Translations under genes and position numbers: made by a program
Shown here: positions 30,060 through 44,265 of the stretch, piece by piece
Layout of the letters: every line of letters begins with the position of its first letter
Position numbering within the stretch: the first letter of the stretch is position 1
The notes under the pieces: generated by a model
What the model saw: only the letters and a program-made list of their open reading frames with translations
What the model was told of the DNA's origin: nothing
Databases searched by the model: none
Source of the DNA: Sphingorhabdus pulchriflava
Lineage (GTDB): Bacteria; Pseudomonadota; Alphaproteobacteria; Sphingomonadales; Sphingomonadaceae
DNA: 64,000 nt
Reading direction: 5' to 3'
NCBI RefSeq assembly: GCF_003367235.1
Contig: NZ_QRGP01000001.1
Span: 2,091,121 to 2,155,120 of the forward strand

Positions 30060-31303
30060 AGCGGCAGGCCAGCGAGCATCAGGACGATGCTCAAACCGCT
30101 GGCATCAACGCCCGCGCCCCACAGGCTCCAAACACCAAATACCAACCCGATCAGCGCGAAGGGCACGGCGATCTTACGCTTCAGCGCCACGGCTGCACAG
30201 GCGAGATAGAGCCAGAGCGTGACCGACGTGGTCACCAGCGCCATGAAGGTGAACAGGCCAGCCATCGATTGGCTGCTGTTCGCCAACACCAGAAGGCTTC
30301 CCAGCACCGTCGCCGACAGCAGGCCATTGATCGGCACACCATTGGCCGTCGTGCGGGCAAACCATTGCGGCATCATCTGTCGTTTGGCCATTTCCAGCGG
30401 GACTTCTGCTTGCACAAGCGTCCAGCCATTGACTGCACCAATCGCACTGATGGCGGCAAAGGCTGCCACAAATGACGCTGGCCCCGGCGACCAAAAGGTC
30501 GAGACAAACAGCTCAAATGGGGCGGGGGAAGCTGCGACTTTATCTGCGGGCAGCATCAAAGTGATTCCCGAGCAGACGATCAGATAGATAATACCCGAGA
30601 GTAGCGCGCCGTAAAATGTAGCGCGCGGGACATTGCGTTGCGGGTTATCGATCTTGTGCGATGCAGCGCAGGCCGCCTCAAAACCGATCATTGCCCACAG
30701 TGTCATCGCCGCTGCCGTATTGACCGAGGAGAGCGACAGCCCTTCGTCCGGGTAAGGCGCAAGTGTCGCTATGCCCTCGCGGCCGAAAATCATCCCGATC
30801 AGGATTGCCACGACAATCAACGGCGTCAGCTTGAGCAGGGTCGTTATCACCTGAAACGAGCCTGCAGATCGTACCCCGAGTAGGTTTACCGCCGTCATCG
30901 TCCAGATAACGCCAAGCGCGGTAAGCGATGGATGTTCGCCTAGCACAGGGAGGAAACTCGACATATACGACGTGGCCCCCACTGCGATGGTCACGCAACC
31001 GGTCCACACCGATACCCAAAAGGCAAAGCCTATCAGGAAGCCCGCCAATGGCCCGAAGCTTCGCTCGACCAGCTCAGCCGGGCCAATAGCACCTTCATGA
31101 GCAGCCGTTAGTTTGGCGAGCACATGGGCAAGGCATAGCGCACCCGCTATCGTGACTACCCAGCCGGCAATCGCGTTCCAGCCAAAAGGCGCAAGGCTCT
31201 GCGGAAGCAGAAATACGCCCGAGCCGATCATATTGCCCATGACCAGTGCCACGGACATGAAAAAGCCGAGCTTTTGGCCCGGCTTTTTCGTTTTATCGTT
31301 CAT
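30002..31303 (-). CDS. APC-family amino acid permease/antiporter
   Basis: A 433-residue inner-membrane carrier with about twelve hydrophobic segments. GNMIGSGVFLLP in the first segment and MIGFEAACAASHKIDNPQRNVPRA in the middle are APC-superfamily signatures, nearest to the basic amino acid/polyamine antiporter branch (AdiC/PotE-like). ATG 31303 is used; the frame extends to TTG 31306. The gene starts 11 bases after the TonB receptor stop on the same strand, so both may take up the same kind of substrate, across the outer and then the inner membrane. A terminator-like hairpin lies inside its first codons. Substrate not known. Confidence 0.88.
   Translation of the reverse strand: MNDKTKKPGQKLGFFMSVALVMGNMIGSGVFLLPQSLAPFGWNAIAGWVVTIAGALCLAHVLAKLTAAHEGAIGPAELVERSFGPLAGFLIGFAFWVSVWTGCVTIAVGATSYMSSFLPVLGEHPSLTALGVIWTMTAVNLLGVRSAGSFQVITTLLKLTPLIVVAILIGMIFGREGIATLAPYPDEGLSLSSVNTAAAMTLWAMIGFEAACAASHKIDNPQRNVPRATFYGALLSGIIYLIVCSGITLMLPADKVAASPAPFELFVSTFWSPGPASFVAAFAAISAIGAVNGWTLVQAEVPLEMAKRQMMPQWFARTTANGVPINGLLSATVLGSLLVLANSSQSMAGLFTFMALVTTSVTLWLYLACAAVALKRKIAVPFALIGLVFGVWSLWGAGVDASGLSIVLMLAGLPLYWWTRRSLPKNDLSASTS
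31260..31288 (-). terminator. Intrinsic-terminator-like hairpin inside the 5' coding part of the permease gene
   Basis: On the minus strand AAAAAGCCGGGC and GCTCGGCTTTTT pair over 12 positions (one G-U) around the loop CAAAA, and the 3' arm ends in five T residues. It lies 27-55 bases downstream of the TonB receptor stop and 15-43 bases inside the permease coding sequence. This has the form of a Rho-independent terminator that could lower permease expression relative to the receptor. The encoded KKPGQKLGFF belongs to the protein, so the hairpin may be partly fortuitous. Confidence 0.45.
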
Positions 31304-31314
31304 CAAAGCAGCGA

Positions 31315-33738
31315 TCAGAAATCGCGGCTGAATTTGAGGCCTATGATACGTGGTTTGATCAGCGTGTCGTAGAAGGTGCCACCCAATGCAGTACCGCCAC
31401 TGGGGTCGCCGCAGATGGTTTCAACGCACGAGACACCCGTGTTGATGACACCAATCTCATCGAACACATTGGTCGCGAAAGCCTCGATGCTCCACATATC
31501 GTTTTTCACGCCAAAGCTGAAATCGACCGTAGTGTAAGAGGCAAGGCCACCCTTGATAGCGGCCTGTGCCGGACGAAGATCGCTGCGGCGGCTACCTGTA
31601 TGGTTTGCGGCCAACTGGACATGTCCGTTCCAATCCGAAACCGGAAACTCATAACGGGCAACGACATTGCCTTTGATCTTCGGCGTCACGGGCAGGCGCG
31701 ATCCGGCTGGAGCCAGCAGGGCATTGCCAGGAGTGGTGCAATCAAATGCAGCATTTGCAACAAGGCAGAAATCGCGACGGATTTCAGCGTCGTTGTAGCT
31801 GAGACCAGCATTGATGCTGAATCCACCTTGACGATATCCAAGGTCAAGCTCGACGCCGCGGATCCTTGCAATACCTGCATTGCGGACTTCGCTGAGTCCG
31901 TTGGCGCCAAGGAACGACAGTTGGATATTGTTCCAGTCGAGTTGATAGACAGCACCGTTGAACCTGAAGCCACCGAAGGTCGTTTTCCAACCCAATTCAT
32001 AATTGTCGAGTTCGTCCGGACCATAAGGCGGCAATGTACCACGACGGTTGACGCCGCCAGGACGGAAACCGCGCGACCATGTCGCATAAACCAACGCATC
32101 ATCGTTGATCTTGTAGGTCGCATTCAGCTTGTAGATCGCATCGGTATCCGATGTGCTCTTGTCCACATTGGTGCACGGCGCGCCATTCAGGATCGGCGTG
32201 GCGAATGTGCCAGTCGGGTTATCGCGGAACAGTGCACCGGTCGTCGTGACACAACGCGCGACACCTGTGTTGCCGGAATAGCCGCGAGCAAATCCGAAAA
32301 AGCCGAATAGTGAGTTATCATATTTGTACAGGCGTGCACCGCCAGTCACCGTCAACTTGTCGGTGATGTCATAACTCAACTCTCCAAACGCAGCATAGTC
32401 ACGGTCGGTACGCTGCTGCTTGGTCAGCCAGATATTGCTGTCAGTTCCCGGAACGGTGATGCGATCAGCGATATCGTCGATGATGTAGTTTTGCTCGATG
32501 TTATGCGACTGGCGCTGCCAGAACAGGCCGCCGATGAAACGCAATGGCGCATCCTGAGGCGAAGCCACACGGAATTCGGCAAAGCTTTTCCGATAGCGGT
32601 CAATGCCCTGAATATACTGGTTCGGGCTGACATAGTCGCCAGCATTATCGTACCAATAGGCGCCGTAACCGGACAGGGCATCATAGAAATAGCCATAGTC
32701 CGAATAGTCGCTTTCGGTATTGGTCTTGCGACGAAGGTGGCCACCGGTCAGCGTAAGATCCCAGTTGCCGATTTTGCCTTCGACGGTCATCGCAGCCTGG
32801 ATCCATTTATCCTTGCTGCTTTCGGGGTTGTACTGGACAATCTGATAGTTGCCGCTGTTCTGGCCCGAACGCTCACGAGCATAGCTGCCTTCGGTGTTCT
32901 GGACCTGGCCCATCAGGGTCGGCTTGATAGTCCAGCTATCGTTCAGTTCGATGCCGAGCGCCAGACGTGCACCATAGGTTTCGGCGTCGTTATAGTTTTT
33001 TTCGACCAGGGCAGCGTTGTTCTGTGTGATGCCAGAGGTCGCATAAGTGCGCGAGCCCGGAATATTGTCGATATAGCCACCATCATCGCGGTACCAGCCG
33101 ACAAGGCGCGCGGCAGCGCGCTCACCAAGCGGCACGTTAACAAAGCCTTCGAACACCGAACCAAAATCGCCATGCGCGACATTGTTGATTTCAACGCCTG
33201 CATTTCCATAGAAGCCTGATGTGTCCGGAGCATTGGTCACCAACTTAAGCGTACCCGCCATTGAGCTTGCGCCATAAAGCGTGCCCTGCGGACCGGCGAG
33301 TGCTTCGACGCGCGCAAGGTCATAGGCGTGGATGTCGAGCGCGCCCTGGATGGTCGTGATCGGCATTTCGTCCAGATAGGTGCCGACTGTCGGCAGCGAG
33401 GTGGAGTGGTTCGCGTTTTCGCCTGAAGCGACAGCACGGAAGAATATCTGCGCAAAACCCGGGCCGCCCTGCTGGATGGTCACCGACGGTAGAAACTTCA
33501 CCACGTCGGCAAATTCATTCACCTGCAACTGGTCGAGCTTCTCGGTACCGATTGCGGTGATAGCGACAGGAACGTCCTGCAAATTCTGCTCGCGCTTCTG
33601 CGCGGTTACGACGATTTCGTCATTGTCGTCTTCGGCCGCCGCTTGGGCAAACGCGGGAACGGACATACCGATGGCACTGGAGGCCATCAAAGTAGCGACT
33701 GCTGTCCGGACATAGATATTGCTGTGTGTTTTGCGCAT
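31315..33738 (-). CDS. TonB-dependent outer-membrane receptor
   Basis: An 807-residue receptor. A signal peptide of about 31 residues ends MSVPAFAQA; EIVVTAQKREQNLQDVPVAITA is the TonB box and start of the plug typical of sphingomonad receptors. The plug contains ARVEALAGPQGTLYGASSMAGT, and the chain ends in aromatic Phe after a long beta-barrel. GGAGG stands before ATG 33738, which I prefer over the longer frame to 33762. The permease gene follows directly. It imports a ligand that cannot be read from sequence; position suggests a tryptophan-related or nitrogenous aromatic compound rather than a siderophore. Confidence 0.92.
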   Translation of the reverse strand: MRKTHSNIYVRTAVATLMASSAIGMSVPAFAQAAAEDDNDEIVVTAQKREQNLQDVPVAITAIGTEKLDQLQVNEFADVVKFLPSVTIQQGGPGFAQIFFRAVASGENANHSTSLPTVGTYLDEMPITTIQGALDIHAYDLARVEALAGPQGTLYGASSMAGTLKLVTNAPDTSGFYGNAGVEINNVAHGDFGSVFEGFVNVPLGERAAARLVGWYRDDGGYIDNIPGSRTYATSGITQNNAALVEKNYNDAETYGARLALGIELNDSWTIKPTLMGQVQNTEGSYARERSGQNSGNYQIVQYNPESSKDKWIQAAMTVEGKIGNWDLTLTGGHLRRKTNTESDYSDYGYFYDALSGYGAYWYDNAGDYVSPNQYIQGIDRYRKSFAEFRVASPQDAPLRFIGGLFWQRQSHNIEQNYIIDDIADRITVPGTDSNIWLTKQQRTDRDYAAFGELSYDITDKLTVTGGARLYKYDNSLFGFFGFARGYSGNTGVARCVTTTGALFRDNPTGTFATPILNGAPCTNVDKSTSDTDAIYKLNATYKINDDALVYATWSRGFRPGGVNRRGTLPPYGPDELDNYELGWKTTFGGFRFNGAVYQLDWNNIQLSFLGANGLSEVRNAGIARIRGVELDLGYRQGGFSINAGLSYNDAEIRRDFCLVANAAFDCTTPGNALLAPAGSRLPVTPKIKGNVVARYEFPVSDWNGHVQLAANHTGSRRSDLRPAQAAIKGGLASYTTVDFSFGVKNDMWSIEAFATNVFDEIGVINTGVSCVETICGDPSGGTALGGTFYDTLIKPRIIGLKFSRDF

Positions 33739-33985
33739 TGCGCACCCTCCATTATGTTGCAATGCCGCAATTCCACATATTTATGGAATCGTGGCAAGAA
33801 TTTTTCGTCAAATGACGTGCGGTCGTTAATTTATTCCGAACGCTGTGGCATATGCGCAACGCTGGAAAGCCGAACTGCAACATTGCCGCAACGATGCACA
33901 GGCAAGACCTGCAGAGGAAAATCGCTTGCCAACGCAATGACGTGCGTTAGGGCAATGCCGAACACGGGCGGGGACCAGTCAATTT

Positions 33986-35281
33986 ATGCAAACTTCGATG
34001 GCTTTGCTCAACAAGCGGCGTTTTTTGCCGCTGTTTGTCACCCAGTTACTCGGCGCCTTTAACGACAATCTGTTCAAAAATGCCATGGTGCTGTTCGTTG
34101 TTTACGGCGTTTACAACGATGAAAAGGCTGAAGCTTTGTTCAGCGCGGTAGCTACCGCGGTGTTTATTCTACCCTTTTTCCTGTTGTCAGCACTTGCGGG
34201 CCAATTGGCCGATACGCGTGACAAGGCGAAGATCATCCGCATCGTCAAATTCTGCGAAATCCTTATCATGCTGGTAGGCGGTGGAGGACTGGTTCTGGCG
34301 TGGCTCGACATCGCAGTAACATTGGTCGCCATCCCGCTGATGATGCTCGCGCTGTTCGCCATGGGCGTGCACTCGACCTTCTTTGGCCCCATCAAATACG
34401 CAATCTTGCCGCAGCATTTGAAAGACAATGAAGTGCTGGGCGGAACCGGCCTGGTTGAAGCTGGCACCTATATTGCCATTTTGGTGGGTACTATTTTAGC
34501 CGGCATCATACCGGTCGAATGGGCAGCGCTGGGCGTCGTGCTGACGGCAATGCTGGGTTACATGACGGGAAGGCAGGTTCCCCCTGCTCCGCCCGAGCAT
34601 GAAGAAACCGGCATGGATTGGCACATCCTCCGCTCGTCCATCACGCTCGTCAAAGGCACCATGCATATCCGAAAGCTGTTTTTGGCCATCATGTCGATCA
34701 GCTTTTTCTGGACGATTGGGGCGGTGCTGTTCATCCAGTTCCCGCCGCTGGCAAAAAATGTTCTGGGCGCAGATCAGGAAGTCGCAAGTCTGTTCCTGGC
34801 CATATTCTCGATCGGTATCGCCATTGGATCGGTGGCGATCAACCGGCTGTTAAAAGGTCAGGTATCGGCTCGCTTCGCGCCAGCCAGCGTGATCGCTATG
34901 GGGCTGTTCGTTGTCGCGTTCCATTTTGTCTGCCGCAACTGGCAGATCAATGACGATGGTGCACTCTACACCATTGGCAGCTTCGTCAATCACGACGGTG
35001 CTTGGATGCTGTTGGGCACTCTGCTGGGTATCGCCGTAGCTGGCGGGATGTTCGTTGTCCCGCTTTACGCCTTTCTGACCACCACCGTTCCCAAGGATCA
35101 GACCGCGCGCACCGTGGCGGCGAACAACATCGTCAATTCAGGCGCAATGGTTATCGGGTCGCTGATCGCGCTTGGATTGAGCGCAGCCGGGATCAGCATG
35201 GTCAACCAACTTCTGCTGGGTGCCGCGATGTGTGTTGTTTCGGCCTGGCTCGCACAGTTGCTGCACAAAGCGTGCGACTGA
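33986..35281 (+). CDS. MFS transporter, LplT-like
   Basis: A 431-residue membrane protein with about twelve hydrophobic segments. The start RRFLPLFVTQLLGAFNDNLFKNA and the later GPIKYAILPQHL are signatures of the lysophospholipid transporter LplT and of the MFS part of LplT-acyltransferase fusions. The acyltransferase and acyl-ACP synthetase parts of such fusions are absent, so this is a stand-alone carrier. A role in flipping lysophospholipids back into the cytoplasm is plausible. Last sizeable core gene before the tRNA fragment. Confidence 0.8.
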   Translation: MQTSMALLNKRRFLPLFVTQLLGAFNDNLFKNAMVLFVVYGVYNDEKAEALFSAVATAVFILPFFLLSALAGQLADTRDKAKIIRIVKFCEILIMLVGGGGLVLAWLDIAVTLVAIPLMMLALFAMGVHSTFFGPIKYAILPQHLKDNEVLGGTGLVEAGTYIAILVGTILAGIIPVEWAALGVVLTAMLGYMTGRQVPPAPPEHEETGMDWHILRSSITLVKGTMHIRKLFLAIMSISFFWTIGAVLFIQFPPLAKNVLGADQEVASLFLAIFSIGIAIGSVAINRLLKGQVSARFAPASVIAMGLFVVAFHFVCRNWQINDDGALYTIGSFVNHDGAWMLLGTLLGIAVAGGMFVVPLYAFLTTTVPKDQTARTVAANNIVNSGAMVIGSLIALGLSAAGISMVNQLLLGAAMCVVSAWLAQLLHKACD

Positions 35282-35297
35282 AGCCTGACTGACGGCC

Positions 35298-35498
35298 TCA
35301 GGCGATAAAAGTGTAGAACGCCGTAAAGAAGGCGCCAAAGCTGACAACAAACAGATGCGCATCTTCCCGCTGCCACCATTTCAATGGCTTGGGTTTCCAT
35401 TCAGCTGGAACGGCAAAAACATGCGGTGCCAGCGATTGCCGAAAAGGATGCCGTGCACCTTCGCTCGTCTGAACCAGTTTCCTCTGCATGATGCGCAC
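35298..35498 (-). CDS. Small conserved membrane protein, function unknown
   Basis: A 66-residue protein, convergent with the MFS gene. The first half is basic and polar; the second half carries KPLKWWQREDAHLFVVSFGA followed by a hydrophobic stretch to the end (FFTAFYTFIA), which suggests one membrane helix at the C-terminus. A tryptophan-rich amphipathic turn before a membrane helix, and a frame clear of its larger neighbours, speak for a real gene. I recognise the general type from sphingomonads but no function. The reading frame could start a few codons later. Confidence 0.55.
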   Translation of the reverse strand: MRIMQRKLVQTSEGARHPFRQSLAPHVFAVPAEWKPKPLKWWQREDAHLFVVSFGAFFTAFYTFIA

Positions 35499-35617
35499 CC
35501 CTTAATGGTTTCGTTACCGTGGACGTTAACGTTTCATTAGGGATGTTGGCGAGGGACAAAGGTGGTTAACAACGGTTCCATGCGGAACCGTATCATTTTG
35601 CTACAATATTTGTGGAG

Positions 35618-35671
35618 TGGTGCCCCTGGCCCGACTCGAACGGGCACATCTTTCGATACTCGATTTTGAGT
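35618..35671 (-). other. 3' fragment of tRNA-Leu(CAA): attachment-site remnant
   Basis: Read on the minus strand, this is the 3' part of a leucine tRNA. It has the anticodon loop CTCAAAA (anticodon CAA at 35668-35666), the 3' anticodon-stem strand TCGAG, a long variable arm (ATCGAAAGAT), a T-arm with GTTCGAGT flanked by GCCC/GGGC-type strands, the acceptor strand CAGGGGC and a terminal ACCA. The 5' half is absent: upstream bases no longer pair beyond position 31. This is the expected scar where a tyrosine recombinase inserted an element into a tRNA 3' end. The intact tRNA should lie at the far end of the element, beyond base 64000. Confidence 0.8.
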
Positions 35672-35730
35672 AGGCCGAGACAACCTTAAGAATTTGATAC
35701 TACAGAATAATTTTCGCGTCAAACAAATTT

Positions 35731-35769
35731 TGTGCAAGGTTTTGTGTAAGTGTGTAAGACTTGTGTAAG
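35731..35769. repeat. Four TGTG(T/C)AAG direct repeats next to the attachment site
   Basis: TGTGCAAG at 35731-35738 and TGTGTAAG at 35743-35750, 35751-35758 and 35762-35769, all in one orientation and 60-100 bases inside the presumed element end. Clustered short direct repeats at this distance from a core site are typical of integrase arm-binding or excisionase sites. A small hairpin CCCAC-AAAAA-GTGGG follows at 35775-35789. The rest of 35499-35868 shows no gene. Confidence 0.4.
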
Positions 35770-35868
35770 GCTTTCCCACAAAAAGTGGGGCGCGTCTGCA
35801 AAGCGCAAATTGACTCTATCGCACAGCTCAATTGCGATGGCTGACACACCCAAAGAAGATCGATCGTT

Positions 35869-41591
<5,723 letters not shown>

Positions 41592-41595
<4 letters not shown>

Positions 41596-42905
41596 TCGGT
41601 TTCCTGTATCAGTGTGGCGAAGCGACCAGTCAGGCGGTCGAACTCGACCCGCGCTTGGTGGTAGCGGGTTGCCGCGCGAACCAGCCGGGCATAGGCATCG
41701 TGAAGTGCGGTCTGCGCCATCGACACATCCATGAAGGTGAAGCCGCCGCGATTGTATCCGGCGCGAACTTCGGCCAGCGTGCGCTGCGCGCCGGGAACCA
41801 CCCGGTCGCGGATCGCTTCAACTTCGTGTGCGGCTTCGGTCACTCTCTCCGCCGCTATCGCAACCTGCTGCCGCCATTCGAACAGCGCCACCGCGTAATC
41901 CGCTTCGACCTGCCGCCCGTCGGCCTCGGCTCGGGCGATGTTTGCCCGGTTGAGCGCGCCATTGGACAGCGGGAGCGAAAATCCCGCCACAAGCGCAACG
42001 TCACCGGTGCCGATGATACGGGGGCCGCCCGAGATTGTGGGATCGGTCCTTGCGTTGGCCCGCTGCAAGGCAAGTTCGGCCGATGCATGGCGGCGGCGCG
42101 CTTCGAAAACCGCAAGATCAACCGGCGATGGATCGGTGGGCAGCGAAGCTTCGGATACGGTCAGGAAGGCTCCGCTCGTGACGGAAACGCCGACCGGCGA
42201 GCCGCCCCAGAGCGATACCAGCCGCGAAAGCTTTGCATCGCGTTCATGCTCGGCGAGTTCGAGATCGACTTTGGCTTCGGCAAGCTGGGTGCGGGTCCGG
42301 GTTCCGGCGAACAGCGGATCACGGGCATCCGTCACGCGCCGCCCGACTTCGCGCGCAAGTTGCTCGGCAATCGTAACCCGCTCGCGGGCGATCTGGATCT
42401 GCGCCTCGGCAGCCTGGACATCGACATAAAGCAACTGCACTCGCGCGGCGATGTCGAGGCGCTTCACCAATGCTTCCGCCTGCGCCACTCCGATTTGAGC
42501 CTCGGCCACGCCGACCCGCGCCTCGCGCTTGCCGCCGCGTTCAATGCGCTGGCTGTAGGCGCCGGTAACCTGAATCTGCCGGTTGAGGTCTTGCCCGCCG
42601 ATCCCGAAATTCTCCGCCGTAACGTCGATCGATGCTGCCGGGCGTGTGTCCGCCGCTGCCCGACCGGCTGCCAACGCATCCATCCGCGCGGCAGTGGCTC
42701 CTCCCAGGGGCGAGGCGGCAATCGCTCGCTTGATCGCCTCTTCCAGCGTGATTTGCTGGCTTTGCGGCGGCGCAGGCACAGATTGGGTTACGGACTGGGC
42801 ATGCGCTGCTCCAGCGGATAGAGCGATCGGGCTTGCCAGCGTGGCGCAAGCAAGCATCGACAAGGTAAGTATGCGCGGGCGGCGCGCGGGTAACAGCGAT
42901 TTCAT
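41592..42905 (-). CDS. czcC: TolC-family outer-membrane efflux protein, CzcC family
   Basis: A 437-residue outer-membrane factor. A signal peptide ends near ALSAGAAHAQS, then two repeats of the TolC fold are visible as long helical stretches (ITLEEAIKRAIAASP starts the first). The C-terminal helical hairpin has GYNRGGFTFMDVSMAQ, typical of CzcC. First structural gene of the czcCBA-MFS operon. A small His-rich protein gene lies 62 bases upstream on the same strand. Confidence 0.88.
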
Positions 42906-42967
42906 GGCAGACTCCGGACGAACGAACAGCCGATCGCGCCCGCAAAGGCGCGATCCTCATTGTTCGA

Positions 42968-43336
42968 TCAGCCGAGCCGTGGAGGTCGTCGAAGTCCGCT
43001 CGCGATATGGCTCTCAACACCGTGCGTCAGCGCCGGTGAAAAGGCCTCCCGCTCAATCGCAGGCATGGCGAGCGACACTGCGGAATCGGCAAGCGCGACC
43101 GCACCAAGCAGGATGCTCGGCATATGATCGTGTCCGCCATCGGGAGTATCCCCGTCGTCGTGATCGTGAACCGAAATTCCGCCATCGCTTTCATGATGGT
43201 GGTGTGCATCCACACTGACCTGCGTCGCACCATGCGATGCCTCGTGCATCGACCAGGCCGAGGCCGGAACGCTCATACCGAGCGCAAGCCAGACAAGAGC
43301 CAGCAGGTTCAACAAGGAGCGGACGGGGCGATTCAC
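42968..43336 (-). CDS. Small periplasmic His-rich protein, CzcI-like
   Basis: About 122 residues from a GTG at 43336; the frame also runs back to an ATG at 43399, which would leave an unlikely polar leader. From the GTG the protein starts with a signal peptide (VRSLLNLLALVWLALGMSVPASA), then a metal-binding section rich in histidine and aspartate (DAHHHHESDGG, HDHDDGD, GGHDHM). The remainder has a hydrophobic stretch and a basic end. Its place before czcCBA matches CzcI-type periplasmic metal-binding or sensor proteins, but I assign the role from position and composition only. Confidence 0.6.
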   Translation of the reverse strand: MNRPVRSLLNLLALVWLALGMSVPASAWSMHEASHGATQVSVDAHHHHESDGGISVHDHDDGDTPDGGHDHMPSILLGAVALADSAVSLAMPAIEREAFSPALTHGVESHIASGLRRPPRLG

Positions 43337-43438
43337 GATGTCCGGAACTAGGCGACGCCTGTTAGAACGGCAATCACAAAATCCAATCGGCCAGCTCACG
43401 GCCTAAAATCCATGCCCTCACAAACCAACGGTCCGTAT

Positions 43439-43900
43439 TCACAATTTCGGTAAACGTCGCACGACTGTCGACGATTGAACGATCGCCGTATCGGTCGATG
43501 CAAACGGCAAGAAGCGATCAACCACTTCCTCCAATGCTTGGACATCGCAAACCGCTACTTTCGCCAGAAAGCAATCTTCGCCGGTAACGTGATCCGCTTC
43601 GACCACCTCTGGCGTGTCGAAGAGCATCTGTGCCACTCTTTTTACTTCGCCGGGTCTGGCGCGTATGCGCACATGCGCCGCGATACCGAGACCGAAAACC
43701 TTGGGATCGACCAACAATGTATAGCCCCGGATCGCACCCGCATCCTCCAGCTTGTGAATCCGCTCGGTCACGCTGGGGCTGGACATGCCGATCTTATCGG
43801 CAAGGTCGCGGATGGTCATACGGCCATCTTCGGTCAACGCCGTAATAATCTCTCGATCAATCGTATCGAGGCGCCGGGTTACATATCGGCTTCGGTTCAT
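43439..43900 (-). CDS. Lrp/AsnC family transcriptional regulator
   Basis: A 153-residue protein with an N-terminal winged helix-turn-helix (LDTIDREIITALTEDGRM, then IRDLADKIGMSSPSVTERIHKL) and a C-terminal RAM domain (GLGIAAHVRIR, then EVVEADHVTGEDCF). It lies upstream of the His-rich protein and czc genes on the same strand and is divergent from the conjugation operon. Lrp-type proteins usually sense amino acids, so it may be an unrelated neighbour of the metal genes or a regulator of the transfer operon; the sequence does not decide. Confidence 0.87.
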   Translation of the reverse strand: MNRSRYVTRRLDTIDREIITALTEDGRMTIRDLADKIGMSSPSVTERIHKLEDAGAIRGYTLLVDPKVFGLGIAAHVRIRARPGEVKRVAQMLFDTPEVVEADHVTGEDCFLAKVAVCDVQALEEVVDRFLPFASTDTAIVQSSTVVRRLPKL

Positions 43901-44201
43901 AATTGGCCCCTAGCTGGATGACACCAGCGGGGCCTTGTGATTGCGAAGGCGAATGTTCGATTTCGCCTTATTTTCGTGAACTTGTCTCAAGAATCGACTG
44001 TCGGCGAACCCACTCTGCGACGCGATGAACCCGGTCCGCAGGATCAAGATTGAAGGTTAAAGGCCGTTAGCGGTTCCGATTGCCAAGTCGAAACGACCGA
44101 AACGCCTTTCTGAATCCATAGCTGATCCATTTGTCCATTAGCTATCAATAGCTTGATAGTCGGACGGGATATTCTCTCCTGAAATCGGCAATTTAGGAGA
44201 G
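43901..44201. promoter_or_regulatory. Divergent intergenic region before the conjugation operon
   Basis: This gap of about 300 bases between the Lrp-type gene and virB1 holds no credible gene. It contains a perfect palindrome, CTATCAA-TAGC-TTGATAG, at 44142-44159, about 50 bases before the first ribosome site (AGGAG, 44195-44199). This is a plausible binding site for a regulator of the transfer genes. No convincing -35/-10 pair could be fixed by eye. Confidence 0.4.
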
Positions 44202-44208
44202 GTGGCAA

Positions 44209-44265
44209 ATGAAGGACAAGACGCACCCAAGAACAGTTGTCCGCTTTGTCGGGATGCGCGACTGA
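44209..44265 (+). CDS. Possible 18-residue leader peptide before virB1
   Basis: ATG 44209 has the best ribosome site in this area (AGGAG at 44195-44199, nine bases away). It opens an 18-codon frame (MKDKTHPRTVVRFVGMRD) that ends in TGATG, overlapping the virB1 start at 44265. This looks like a leader that couples translation to virB1. It could equally be a chance frame; no homology is known to me. Confidence 0.3.
   Translation: MKDKTHPRTVVRFVGMRD

Noticed and set aside
35618..35700. Complete tRNA-Leu gene
   Set aside because: Only the part from the anticodon stem to CCA is present; no D-arm or 5' acceptor strand can be found upstream.
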